Origin: Hypoxylon rubiginosum
Taxonomy: Eukaryota > Ascomycota > Sordariomycetes > Xylariales > Hypoxylaceae
Assembly (NCBI GenBank): GCA_902806565.1
Contig: CADCXA010000017.1
Coordinates: 124,001-188,000 of the forward strand
Length of the DNA: 64,000 bases
Direction: 5' to 3'
Shown here: positions 54,582-64,000 of the stretch, piece by piece
Layout of the letters: each line of letters starts with the position of its first letter
How positions within the stretch are numbered: position 1 is the stretch's first letter
Program-made: the position numbers and the translations under genes
The notes under the pieces: generated by a model
Seen by the model: the letters and a program-made list of their open reading frames with translations, nothing else
Database searches by the model: none
What the model was told of the DNA's origin: nothing

Positions 54582-56318
54582 AGTTGGATGATTCGTTCGA
54601 AACGAGTTGGAGAAAGTGAGAGTTATTGAGTCTAGTTTGGTTGTGGTTGAGATTGTTCGGGTTGAAGGATGTGATGTTTTACTAAGTGAAATATGAGCGG
54701 CAGCTCTCGTATTTATGCTTCTTTTATTTCTCACTATTCACTTACTATTCTCTCACGGCGTCTCCCTAAAGTTCTTCGCCCATTGAACGGACTCCGTCCT
54801 GCAAGCTGACTCTACGCCCTACATCGGCTGGTAATATTACCCCGTAGCGGGTAGGTACTGAAAAGGATCACTACGAGCAAGCGTCTTAGCTCTCACAAAC
54901 AAGAGATACTATTGGGCATTGTTGAGGCTGAATTTTTAATGTAAGCTGCAGCTTATTGAATTGCTGAAAATATCTATGGGTTGGTAATAGAGTACCTAGG
55001 TATGTTCCATGGTGCTGCAGACATTGGGACAGAACGCTATTTACTAGGGTATCAAGCGTTCAAAACGGTCTTTACCAATCGTCTTTCTGTATCATCAGCT
55101 ATAAAGACATTAAATTGACGGTAACTATATAGCGTTATCCATAGAGTTTATAATTATAAACCACAGCGTATATCACTTGCTTTTCTACGGACTAATTCAT
55201 GCCATACGCGACAACATACCTAACGATTCCATATCTAAAAAATGGATTGGTATTCAACTTCTACAGCAACATATAATACATCATTTAGACATAATTCCTG
55301 ACGTCTGAACAAGCTCAGACTAAAGTGGTGTATAATAGGCTATCTGTAGGACTTGCTTACCCAAGACTGGGGATGGCAATGTCGTGTCACCAATCGGGAT
55401 CGCGCCCCCATAACGTCAGCAATTTCGCTCCCGGGCATCACTCTATACCCCGGACTGAGGTTCGGGAGTCCGGGATGGCCTAGATTCAAGATCGTTGAGA
55501 GATCGGAAACACCCCTGTCGTGGGATGATTGGTCAGGTCGTACAAGATGATAGAATCAAGAGTCTAAACCTACTCATAGGCAAGTATGGTCGACTGTTTC
55601 CGTGGGTAGAAATGGAGAGGACCTAGAGGGAAGGGAATCATTGGAGGAGCTGTTTACATACCGCCTCTTCTCTCGTCGCTGCATCTGCGCTACGTTATTC
55701 ACTTGATATTTATCTAGGTGCTTTAGAGAATCAAATCAAGGCTAGAATTTTACCGTACATGACACAAGCTGCGAGAAATAAACACAAGACGGCGATGCTA
55801 ATATCCTATTAGCGAATGGTAGTTCAAAGAGCTGTGAAATGTTGATATTTCGAAATTGTCATATTCATGCGGCGAGTCCGTCTCTTCGCACGGGACTCCA
55901 GACGCGGGAATATCTTAATTAAGTTGAGTTCTAAATATAGCCCCTATCATTATATAACCTCACTGTATCCAGCTCATGTACGAGGATGGGAAATTATGTA
56001 TGCGCAACGCTGCTCCGTCTTATTCCAAGACAGGCGCGAACCTGTGCTTCTATTGACAGTGTTGAATCTATTTTATGCTAATATGGATGCTTTTCATGCT
56101 CCCTCATTATCGAAACAGAGTAATAACCCAGTCAGGCTCTCTAATATGCACCTTAGCCGATATGCCCAGTGTCTAGTGATGCTAAGATCTCAACTCCTAT
56201 TATGCAACCGTTCCCCTTCCATATGCTGATCAATTTGCCATATACAAAAGTTCATCCCCTCACCCCTTTTCTTTCCTCTTCACCAATCCAATAGTCTACC
56301 ACCCTCTAGCGAAAGTCC
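54582..56318. other. Intergenic, 1.7 kb
   Basis: AT-rich, short frames only. One exact TACCTAGGTA palindrome is at 54993-55002. No gene or RNA was recognised. Confidence 0.5.
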
Positions 56319-56996
56319 CTAGAACAGTCTCTTCGAAGAACCCTGGGGAACGACGCAGTTGACCTCCTGCACGTAGTCGTGCGTCCACTCGGACCCCGCG
56401 GGCAGGTCGTTGAGCTCCGCGCACAGCGGCACGAAGCGGACGCCCACGCAGCCCTCGGGCAGGACCTCGCCGTCGTACACGAAGCGGACGGCCGTCAGGT
56501 TCGAGCGCGTGTAGCCGATGAACCGGTTGCACACGGCGTACGTGCCGGCGCCGACGCCGCCCAGGAAGAGCTCGTCGCCCCAGGCCTGGATGCCGACGCC
56601 GTTGGTGCCGCCGCCCGCGTTGACGGTCACGTCGTGCTCGCCGGCGTACGTCGCGTCCGTCTCCGAGGGGGATTGCACCTGCACGCCCCACGGGAAGTCC
56701 GTGCCCAGGTCGTTCTGCACCGAGCTGTACCCGTCGGTGCCGTTGGTGTAGTACGGCGCGCTGCCGCTCGGGTTGTCGTTCTTCAAGGCGACGGCGATGT
56801 TGAGGCCCGCGCCCGTGTGCACGCCTCCCAGGTACTGGCCTGCGACGGGCGGGTCGAGATCCGGTAGCGATGGGTCGTAGAGCTGGATTTGGAGCTGGTA
56901 CGCTTTGGCCCTGGATAGTTGGGGTGCGGCTTTCGATACTGGTGATGCACCCGTGAGGGCGAGGAGAGTAAGGGTTGTGGTGAGTGTGGCGAGCAT
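56319..56996 (-). CDS. Secreted protein, DUF7907-like
   Basis: A single exon of 225 residues. A signal peptide (MLATLTTTLTLLALTGASP) precedes a beta-rich domain with YQLQIQLYDPS near its start and a VHTGAGLNIAVAL segment, the pattern I associate with the fungal DUF7907 family of unknown function. It contains four cysteines (AVCNRF, EGCVG, PLCAEL, VNCVV), two probable N-glycosylation sites (TNGTDG, RSNLTAV) and no membrane anchor. Codon use is strongly GC-rich at the third position, like the highly expressed genes in this window. The start is the only ATG in a good position before the signal peptide. Confidence 0.75.
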   Translation of the reverse strand: MLATLTTTLTLLALTGASPVSKAAPQLSRAKAYQLQIQLYDPSLPDLDPPVAGQYLGGVHTGAGLNIAVALKNDNPSGSAPYYTNGTDGYSSVQNDLGTDFPWGVQVQSPSETDATYAGEHDVTVNAGGGTNGVGIQAWGDELFLGGVGAGTYAVCNRFIGYTRSNLTAVRFVYDGEVLPEGCVGVRFVPLCAELNDLPAGSEWTHDYVQEVNCVVPQGSSKRLF

Positions 56997-57901
56997 TATG
57001 AATTCGTTCCTCGTTTGAAATATGATGATACGTAAAATTTTTGAATGGGTGAAAGTTTGAGATTTAATATCGATATGTTGCTGACCGAATATTAGATATT
57101 ATGTATTACTAATGGTGGGTTTAATGTTTGCTATGATAGTGAATCATATCCTTCTTCGTTACCGGAGGGCGGTTTCCCATTTATATATATTCACGACGAT
57201 CGTCGGTCGGAGTCGGGGTGGCGATTTTCGGACCCGAGACCGAAATGTCATCTCTTACCTCAAGTCCTGCCAAGCCAACAGAATATCAACAATTCACGAG
57301 GTCGTATGGGCAATACGAAGCTGCGGCTACTTTGAATGGGCGATGGCTATGACGATCTTCAGATTGTTGGTCCGCATATATAAGGCGGCGCTGGCCTTGA
57401 TTGGCTAGCATTGGTCGGTATAGGTCTAGGTGCCACATATTATAGGAGGCTCAGTTCTAGAAACCACGGGAGCCCTTCTGTCTGTGCCGCTGGGCTGCGC
57501 TGGACAGCAGGATTAGGCTATTGTCAGCCACAATACTGCTGTAACATGTCGGTGAGTCTTAAATTAGAATGGTAGATCGCGGGATAAGCAAACCCCGGAT
57601 ATATCACGTTGCTATTGCGCTACAAGTTAGGAGAAGCGGTGATTCCGGTCCTTCAAACGCTGCTTGGATTTCTGATATCACACGGAAGACAGCATATTGA
57701 TTAATGCTTGGGAGAACAGGTGATGAATTATCAAAAGGCAAGAAATAATTCAATATAGGGGCAAAATGAATGAGTGGCGTCGCAACTACTACAGTTCCTG
57801 CTCGCGTTCAAGTGACTATTGCCTACCCGGGATTTGAGTGAGGGATTCTTCCAATTTCCCATTCCATACTCCGTCTTTTCAACCACGAACCACGCCTCCG
57901 C
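56997..57901. other. Intergenic, 0.9 kb
   Basis: Promoter of the DUF7907-like gene and 3' flank of the next. One 98-codon plus-strand frame at 57112-57408 has no recognisable features. Confidence 0.5.
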
Positions 57902-58460
57902 TCAACCGTTGATGCAAGGCTTATCGCAATGCGCGATAAAGTTACTCTCGGCATCATTGCGGCACTTGCCACTGCAGGCACACAAGAGCTCAACATTAGA
58001 CGGCTGCTCGTTCATGCAGACGAAGACAGCCTCTTGAACGTCGGTCTTAGGCTTGCCATTCGCGCAGAGCTCTGAAAGCCCGCTACAATACGCCTTGCTG
58101 ATATCGTTGGGAGCAAAGTCTGAGAATGTCAGCGATGAGCGCTTCTTGCAGGTCGCGGATAGACGTACTATGCCCATTTGAAGTGAGCATGTAACCACAG
58201 TAGGTGTAGCCTTTGCCGCACTTTGGGCCGACACCCCCAGAACCACTAGGTACCGGAGCAGAAGCGGTACCGGGTGGAGCAGAATCAGTACCGGGCGGGG
58301 CAGAAGCAGTACCGGGCGCAGGAGGCTCGACAGTCGGTGAGGGAGGAGGAGGAGCAGCGCCTATAGAAATGGTGGTTATCCCTCGTGGGGAAGCGACATT
58401 CCAAGCAAGCCCCAAGCCGGCGAGAAGAATAGGGCTGAAGAGGAAGCTATGAAACTTCAT
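57902..58460 (-). CDS. Secreted Cys-rich protein with Pro/Gly repeat region
   Basis: Exons 58460-58169 and 58119-57902 give 169 residues. The N-terminus (MKFHSFLFSPILLAGLGLAW) is a signal peptide. Residues about 40-75 carry three tandem PPGTxSA-type repeats, a flexible linker. The C-terminal domain has about ten cysteines (PKCGKGYTYCGY, KAYCSG, ELCANG, FVCMNE, LLCACSGKC, AHCDKPC). The CGKGYTYCGYML and CDKPC pattern recurs in small secreted proteins of plant-associated ascomycetes. The frame upstream is open to a TTG, but the first ATG is at 58460. No enzymatic motif is present. An effector-like role is inference from layout only. Confidence 0.75.
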
Positions 58461-60008
58461 GTTCAATAACCTAGAGGCCTTTTCAATGCGTAAAATGGTA
58501 TCTCGAATTGTAAAGGGGCGTGGCCACTATCCTCCGCAGCACTTCATGGTGTCTATCTGGGTATTTCAGTTCTTTTATAATTTGTCTTCATCTAGATCGA
58601 TCATCGGATGATGAATGAGAAAGCAATGCTGAACTAAAGTGACTATTGCAAGAAAACGGAAGCGAGCTAGACTTGAATACATCGATACGTTTCAGTGGGA
58701 CACGTTCGTGATATGATAAAATACCTTGTTTGGAAGTGAAAGGCGAAGCGTGGAAGATATGAGCTTGTATTAGGTAACGAAGTATCCCTTAACTGACCTC
58801 TGCAGGTCGCTCGAGTAGGCCTGTACGGCGTTATGACGAGGCACGATGAATTGCCACTTCGTGGGTTTCCCGTTTGGGGCATGACTGCCGCATATGATAC
58901 GTCGATGGACTTGGTACCACCAGCCTCGGGTTCTAGATGTGACACTTGGAGTCGGCCCGCAGGTGCTACCTAGTACACTTAGTTCCAAACCCAGGCGTTG
59001 CTCAAATCGGGATCTTAAAGTGCCGGATCTCAACGCGTGAAGTAGTTGAGGATCCGCGATTAAGCACATGGTGCAGCTGGTGGCAGTGAGATCTGTGCTA
59101 CAGAGATAGAATCTAGAACAAGAATCCAGTATCGACTCGAATGAGGGGACGGTCTAGATATCAGTAAGGATGACGCGTTTGTGATAGACGAGTCATCTCG
59201 TTTCGTATCGAACGGCATTAGGGAAAATGAGTCTAGGAGGACCGCTGAATCTGTAGCCATACTCTTCATGTTGACTCTCCGATCTTAAGGAAGCAGCCCT
59301 ATTTAGATGTGTAGGGAGCAGATATATCAAAGCGGCAAAGACAGTCGCTCGATGGTCAGGGCTTTCGTGCCTGAGTTAGGGAGCTCAGTGGTACGCTTAG
59401 CCGCGTGGATGTGAAAGTGTCTTGAACGGAAATTAGGAGACATCCGGAGAATTCCCTAGGGTGGTTTCGCAGACTCTTGATATTCAACTATCGCTAGGAT
59501 TTGGTAAAAATATTCCTTTGAAGTCTAGTTCGCGATATTCTACGAACCGGATCGTGATTGTGCTCCGGCAGTCCGGGGTAGTAAAAGCAAGTTATTGTAG
59601 TCAAACTCAAACTAACAATTCCCAGAGCCGGGAAGCTTGCAGATGGCACGCGGCAAGGGCCGATATTGGCTCGGTTAGGAGACTCGGCCCTGCAGGAACC
59701 TGTTACAAGGGTCCAAAAAACTTGCGCAGATCTTATGGATCGCAGCATTATCCGCTAACGTAAGACTTAGGTACCTGATGTAATAGAGAAAATGCCCCGC
59801 AGCCGATGGGTGTACATCGCCTGGTGGCATCAACCCCGCGAAAACTGCCTCTATCGCCTCGTCTCTGTCAAGTGTGTCCCTATTCAAGGTTTCAAGGTTA
59901 GGAATTCTTAGGAACTCTACTTGGACGTTCTACTATAGAGTTCAAAGTTGCCACCGATTGAATAGAATACTTCTACAAGGGACCTCACCTTCTAAACACG
60001 AATACAAG
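58461..60008. other. Intergenic, 1.5 kb, divergent promoters
   Basis: No gene recognised. The last 130 bases are the probable 5' leader of the hydroxymethylbilane synthase gene. The frame is open upstream to a GTG at 59874, but without an ATG. Confidence 0.5.
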
Positions 60009-61073
60009 ATGTCGACCTCTGCTACACAACCCGTCATAACCCCCTCGACATCGCACACGCAAAAGGTTACCGTCAAGGTGGGCACGCGCAAGTCCGCACT
60101 CGCCCTGAAACAAGCCGACTATGTCGTGACCGAGCTGCGCAAGCTGCACCCGACGGTCGACTTCGAGGTTAAGGGCATGCACTCGACCGCCGACAAGGAC
60201 AAGGTGACGGCCCTGTACAAGTTCGGCGGCAAGGGCCTGTGGACCAACGAGCTCGAGGCCGAGCTCACCACCGGCGACCTCGACATGATCGTGCACTCGC
60301 TCAAGGACATGCCCACGTCATTGCCCGAGGGCCTGATCCTGGCCTGTATCACGCCGCGCGAGGACCCCCGCGACGTGGTGGTCGTCAAGAAGAGCCTAGA
60401 AGGGAAATACAAGAAGCTCGTGGACCTGCCGGCGGGCGCCGTGGTCGGCACCAGCAGCGTCAGGCGCATGGCGCAGATCAGGAGGCGGTACCCGCACCTC
60501 CAGTTCAAGGACATGCGCGGCAACATCGACACGCGCCTCAAGAAGCTCGACGCCGAGGACAGCGAGTTTTCCGTGCTTATCCTAGCCGCGGCCGGTCTGC
60601 ACCGGATGAACCAGCACGCGCGCATCTCGCAGTACCTCGAGAGCGGCACCGAGGGCGGCGGCATGCTGCACGCCGTCGGCCAGGGCGGCCTGGGAATCGA
60701 AGCGCGCGCCGACGACCAGAGGACGCTGGACCTGCTGAAGCACCTGCAAGACACCGACGCCATGCTGGCGGCCGAAGCGGAGAGGAGCGTCATGAGGACG
60801 CTCGAGGGCGGCTGCAGCATCCCCATCGGCGTCGAGACGCAGTGGCTGGAGAACGGCAGGCTGAGGCTGACGGCGACGGTCGTCAACGTCGAGGGTACGG
60901 AGGCGGCCGACGCCGAGAAGATCGAGGAGGTCACGACGCGAGAGGCGGCCGTCGAGTTCGGCAAGAGGGTGGCCCAGCAGCTGACGGACGGCGGCGCGCA
61001 GAAGATCCTCGACGTTATTAACGAGGACCGCGAGGCGAATCGGGACAAGGCGCAGCCCTTCATACCGGCGTAA
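60009..61073 (+). CDS. HEM3: Hydroxymethylbilane synthase (porphobilinogen deaminase)
   Basis: Single exon, 354 residues, the normal length. It condenses four porphobilinogens into hydroxymethylbilane in the cytosol, the third step of heme synthesis. Motifs: VGTRKSALALKQADYV at the start, the HSLKDMPT catalytic loop, GTSSVRRMAQIRRRYP and DMRGNIDTRLKKLD (substrate-binding arginines), LILAAAGLHRM, and EGGCSIPIG with the cysteine (about 269) that carries the dipyrromethane cofactor. The final helix is complete. The frame is open 45 codons upstream, but the first ATG is at 60009 and the family begins there. GC content is high. There is no presequence, in line with a cytosolic enzyme. Confidence 0.97.
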   Translation: MSTSATQPVITPSTSHTQKVTVKVGTRKSALALKQADYVVTELRKLHPTVDFEVKGMHSTADKDKVTALYKFGGKGLWTNELEAELTTGDLDMIVHSLKDMPTSLPEGLILACITPREDPRDVVVVKKSLEGKYKKLVDLPAGAVVGTSSVRRMAQIRRRYPHLQFKDMRGNIDTRLKKLDAEDSEFSVLILAAAGLHRMNQHARISQYLESGTEGGGMLHAVGQGGLGIEARADDQRTLDLLKHLQDTDAMLAAEAERSVMRTLEGGCSIPIGVETQWLENGRLRLTATVVNVEGTEAADAEKIEEVTTREAAVEFGKRVAQQLTDGGAQKILDVINEDREANRDKAQPFIPA

Positions 61074-61440
61074 AAAGACCAACAATGAAAAATTATGCGG
61101 GAATTTGAAACATTTTTGGCCATATGGGGGGAAAAATGATTTTTTTAGACGATGCTTTATAGACTTTGTCCGCCCATATCTATGTAACCTTAGAATTGTC
61201 TTTTGCGGAATGCTTTCGCCACGATGATCATCAGAATACCCAAAACGAGCCTATGATACAAGGTTGAGCCCGTCTCTTCTCTCCCACTCGTTGATTGTTG
61301 AATGCGATGTTACTCCCCTCTGTCTGTCTGGTAACAACCCCCTTACTAGTACCCCTAGAACCCCCAGAACCCTTACAATCCCGGGACCTAGCCCCCTCCC
61401 TAGCATTACTCCCACACCAAGCTCCCACGCGTGGATTCTA
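61074..61440. other. Convergent 3' regions, 0.37 kb
   Basis: Between hydroxymethylbilane synthase and the H-protein gene. A T-rich tract near 61139-61146 and AATAAA-like sequences could serve 3' end formation. Nothing else was seen. Confidence 0.55.
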
Positions 61441-62139
61441 CTAGTGTTCCGAGCCGGTAAAGGCCTTGTACTCCTCGAGGTCCATGAGGGCGTCGAAGTC
61501 CTTGGCGCCCTGCTCGGCGACCTGGACCTTGGCGATCCAGCCGCCGCCGTGGGAGTCGTCCTCGGGCACCTGGTTGATCATGCCGGGCTTCTCCTCGAGG
61601 GCCAGGTTGACGGCGGTGACGGTGCAGGCGATGGGGGCGTTGATGTCGGCGGCGCTCTTGACCGACTCGACGGCGCCGACGGCGTCGCCCGCGCTCACCT
61701 CCTTCCCCTCCTCCGGCAGCTCTACGTACACCACGTCCCCCAGCTCCTCGGCCGCGTACTCCGAGATCCCGATCACACCGGCCGTCTTGTCGGCGTTGAG
61801 GTCGATCCACTCGTGGTCCTTGGTGTATCGGCGGATGTCTCCTATAGTGAAGCAGAGAGAGGGGCAAAGGTTAGCTAGTGGTCTTTGGTGGGCGTGTATA
61901 TGTGTGTAATAGCTGGGTGATGAGCGGTTTTGGTTTGGGGGAGGGCATCGCAGAATCGCATGTTGCTGCTAGCGAAATCGGAGATTGGAGGGGAGAAGGG
62001 CAAGATTCTTACTTATCGGGGAGGCAGAGAAAGCTCGCAAAGACGCCGGTTGCCAATTGGATCGCGATCGCGGAGTCTGTGCTAGTCGAGAGAGAGTCGA
62101 CGGCCTAGCTGCCCTAAGGCACCTCGCAATTGATGCCAT
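61441..62139 (-). CDS. GCV3: Glycine cleavage system H protein, mitochondrial
   Basis: Exons 62139-62013 and 61841-61441 give 175 residues. The H protein carries lipoic acid and shuttles the aminomethyl group between P, T and L proteins of the mitochondrial glycine decarboxylase; it is also a donor for protein lipoylation in fungi. The basic, Ser/Arg-rich presequence (MASIARCLRAARPSTLSRLA) fits matrix import. The mature domain has YTKDHEWIDLN, GISEYAAEELGDVVYVELPE and the lipoyl-lysine site AVESVKSAADINAP (Lys about 104), and ends normally. The single 171-nt intron ends in CACTATAG. The gene is convergent with hydroxymethylbilane synthase; both pathways consume glycine-derived carbon, which may be coincidence. 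Confidence 0.95.
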
Positions 62140-63883
62140 TTTTTATGAGGGAGTACAAAAGATGTAAGCTCGAAGGGTGAGCGAAAAGTTGGTAGGTAGG
62201 CGGCAGATTCGGTGAAGCTTTTCTTTCGGAAGCTGTGTGCAACGCTACAAACTGATATCGTATCTATGATACCACTGATAGAAATTGTTAAGGGCCGGTA
62301 CCGAGTACGATTTGTTTGATCTTTACGCCGAACAGTCCCCCGATATTTGAAATGGCACTGTCTAATCATACGAGTTTTAGGGTAAGACTGTACAGTGCCT
62401 AGAACTGAGGCTACTGGCATGGTTCGATAACGGTTCGTCCAATTGTAGCTCTTAAAATGAGCCCCGCGTCGGTACCTATGCCAGGTTTCTGGCGTTATCA
62501 TTCGTCTGAGGTTTCGTAAAACTCCGGATAACATTCGACTTCAATTGATAAGAAACTCCATTTCTTGCATAAGCTTGTTTCTTGGTTGGGTTGGGTTACC
62601 AGCAGCTGATTGGTGATTTGCATCTTGTTTATTTGAGACTTTACAGTATTCGTATTCTTACCATTCTTGCCCCTCATCAACAAACACCTAGAAACCAAAT
62701 TTGCTTGGATCACCAATAATGATGGCCAACGTTCAAATATTCGTCTGCTGACAATGCTTTCTCAACTGTTATTTGATAGTCTTATAGTTGCGTCCATAAG
62801 CAGGATAATCATGGTCCTTGAACTATTATCCTCTTGATATTGATATTGACAAATCATGTTCAGCTTAGCTACAGGTTGATTACAGGTGGTCTTATTATGA
62901 CCAGTAAGAAATGTATCTCTAGATCGCGGAGTTTCGCGTCGCGTTTGCAGTTACTTCACTATTCTTACCATCTTATTCGTTAATGGTCATTAGCATCGTA
63001 AATAGCCGCCCCCCCCCTAACTTACCCAGCTTACCCCAGCAATACGGCGGAGTGCAAATCAATAAACGGAGCATCCAATTATTTACGTCTAACCTTGTCA
63101 CTTTTCACCATGTATAATTTGTAAGTTACGGTACTAAATTCGATAATCGGCGGTCGCGAACTCTCCTAAATCACGTACATAACCGCATCTAAAGTATTTC
63201 GTACCTCAGATTCCCGTCACATCACTCCGGGATCCTGCATCGGTTTCCTACTTCACTTTACCACCATCCCATCAACTGGACCAGTTGGAATCCTCACCCG
63301 GCACCCTCCCCAAACCTCAGGTACAAAAGGTATGTATCAGTATATGCACAAAATAATACCCTACCCTCGACCAATTTCACAGTTAGGCATTCATCTTTTT
63401 AGGGGACCAGTTGTTCCTTGTCACCACCCAAATCTCTGGCATCGTCTCCCTTTTTCCAAGGTTCCCTATCGGATTTGATACCTACATACATCTACATACA
63501 TCTACATACATACCAACTTACACCTCAGGGATCGGCAGCCTAACTGCACGGGCGACAGGCTGGCAGCTGAACTCATCTTGCATATCGATAAACATCGACA
63601 CTGACATCTCATACGTAGACGCGGACGATCGAGAAATCTCACCGGTCATTCCCACCTCATTCGCCCGAGTCCTCACCCAGTTGTCGTATCCCCATTCCAA
63701 GACAATCCGATGCAGTCAAGCACGGGGCTAATCTGAGACCTTCTCATCTTCCATCCCAAGTTTCCGTCGGTTTCCCCCCTCATCGATTACTCCTTCATTC
63801 CCTCTAACGGGCCCCTTTTCAACCTGGATTCCTCTACACTCTCAGCGGGGTCTGGAGCCCAGTTCCACGACGCATTGGATTCG
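62140..63883. other. Intergenic and probable 5' leader of the right-edge gene
   Basis: AT-rich DNA to about 63200, then CT/AC-rich sequence typical of a fungal 5' leader. Three tandem CTACATACAT units lie at 63482-63511. A frame at 63411-63731 could be an upstream ORF or an early exon. I could not connect it to the edge gene. Confidence 0.4.
63482..63511. repeat. Three tandem CTACATACAT units
   Basis: Three exact 10-bp copies in a row in the probable leader region of the right-edge gene. Confidence 0.88.
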
Positions 63884-64000
63884 ATGGAGCAAGATCCCGT
63901 TATCGCATCTGCAGCTGCATCTGCGGCTGCACCTGCGCCTGCGCCTGTGCCCCACGATGTCCACGATGTCCATGACGTCCACGATGACACCCTCGGTGGC
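63884..64000 (+). CDS. 5' part of an unidentified gene, cut by the right edge
   Basis: From the ATG at 63884 an open frame runs off the window: MEQDPVIASAAASAAAPAPA followed by VPHDVHDVHDVHDDTLGG, an Ala/Pro-rich stretch and an HDV triplet repeat. The frame is also open back to about 63739 (PLFNLDSSTLSAGSGAQFHD), which reads like coding sequence but has no ATG. The true start may therefore lie in an upstream exon, with an AG acceptor near 63735-63760. The acidic, low-complexity start resembles a transcription-factor N-terminus, but no domain is visible. Confidence 0.45.
   Translation, partial: MEQDPVIASAAASAAAPAPAPVPHDVHDVHDVHDDTLGG

Noticed and set aside
59874..60008. N-terminal extension of hydroxymethylbilane synthase, possibly a mitochondrial presequence
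   Set aside because: It begins only at a GTG. The first ATG (60009) matches the family start, and the fungal enzyme is cytosolic.
60119..61123. 334-codon minus-strand frame opposite hydroxymethylbilane synthase
   Set aside because: Ser/Leu/Arg-rich antisense shadow of a biased-codon gene, with no domain.

Overview
This window is nuclear DNA of a filamentous ascomycete (Pezizomycotina, most likely a Sordariomycete). The genes are split by short GT-AG introns with CTAAC/CTGAC-type branch sites. The protein families are fungal: DUF6601, Pth11-like rhodopsin-fold receptors, the Fungal_N domain of STAND proteins, NACHT/ankyrin proteins, cyanase and a single-chain mitochondrial transhydrogenase. 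Several gene relics carry TGG-to-TAG stops that look like repeat-induced point mutation (RIP). All exon models were built by eye from reading frames and splice sites. No database search was run, so family names rest on recognised motifs. I saw no intact transposon, rRNA, tRNA or CRISPR array.

Region 1 (1-16.4 kb) holds mostly housekeeping or conserved genes: a serine hydrolase of the prolyl-aminopeptidase/TAP type with a membrane anchor, a secreted precursor with Kex2 sites, NAD kinase, a nine-exon protein-kinase-like gene, cyanase and a DUF6601 membrane protein. Region 2 (17.4-23.4 kb) is one large STAND/NLR-like gene of 1,879 residues. It encodes an N-terminal lipase-like hydrolase, a P-loop domain with a non-acidic Walker B, an acidic linker, an ankyrin array and a Gln/Pro/Tyr/Asn-rich prion-like tail with a basic C-terminal motif. 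Region 3 (24-36 kb) has small lineage-restricted genes, a broken polyketide-synthase ketoreductase fragment and a second non-self-recognition-type gene (Fungal_N plus ubiquitin-like domain) whose frame is disturbed inside the ubiquitin-like part. Region 4 (36-43 kb) has the mitochondrial NAD(P) transhydrogenase and a short-chain dehydrogenase. Region 5 (44-58.5 kb) is accessory in character: an orphan gene, AAA+ ATPase and P450 relics, a foldback repeat, a 7-TM Pth11-like receptor, a receptor/P450 chimeric open frame, and four small secreted proteins. Region 6 (60-62.1 kb) returns to housekeeping, with hydroxymethylbilane synthase (heme) and glycine-cleavage H protein in convergent orientation. 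Both edges cut genes.

Redox supply links several genes: NAD kinase makes NADP+, the transhydrogenase reduces it using the mitochondrial proton gradient, and the short-chain dehydrogenase may draw on the pool. The two STAND-type genes 9 kb apart, the receptor and the secreted proteins suggest a surface/non-self-recognition theme in the accessory part. That theme is inference from content only.
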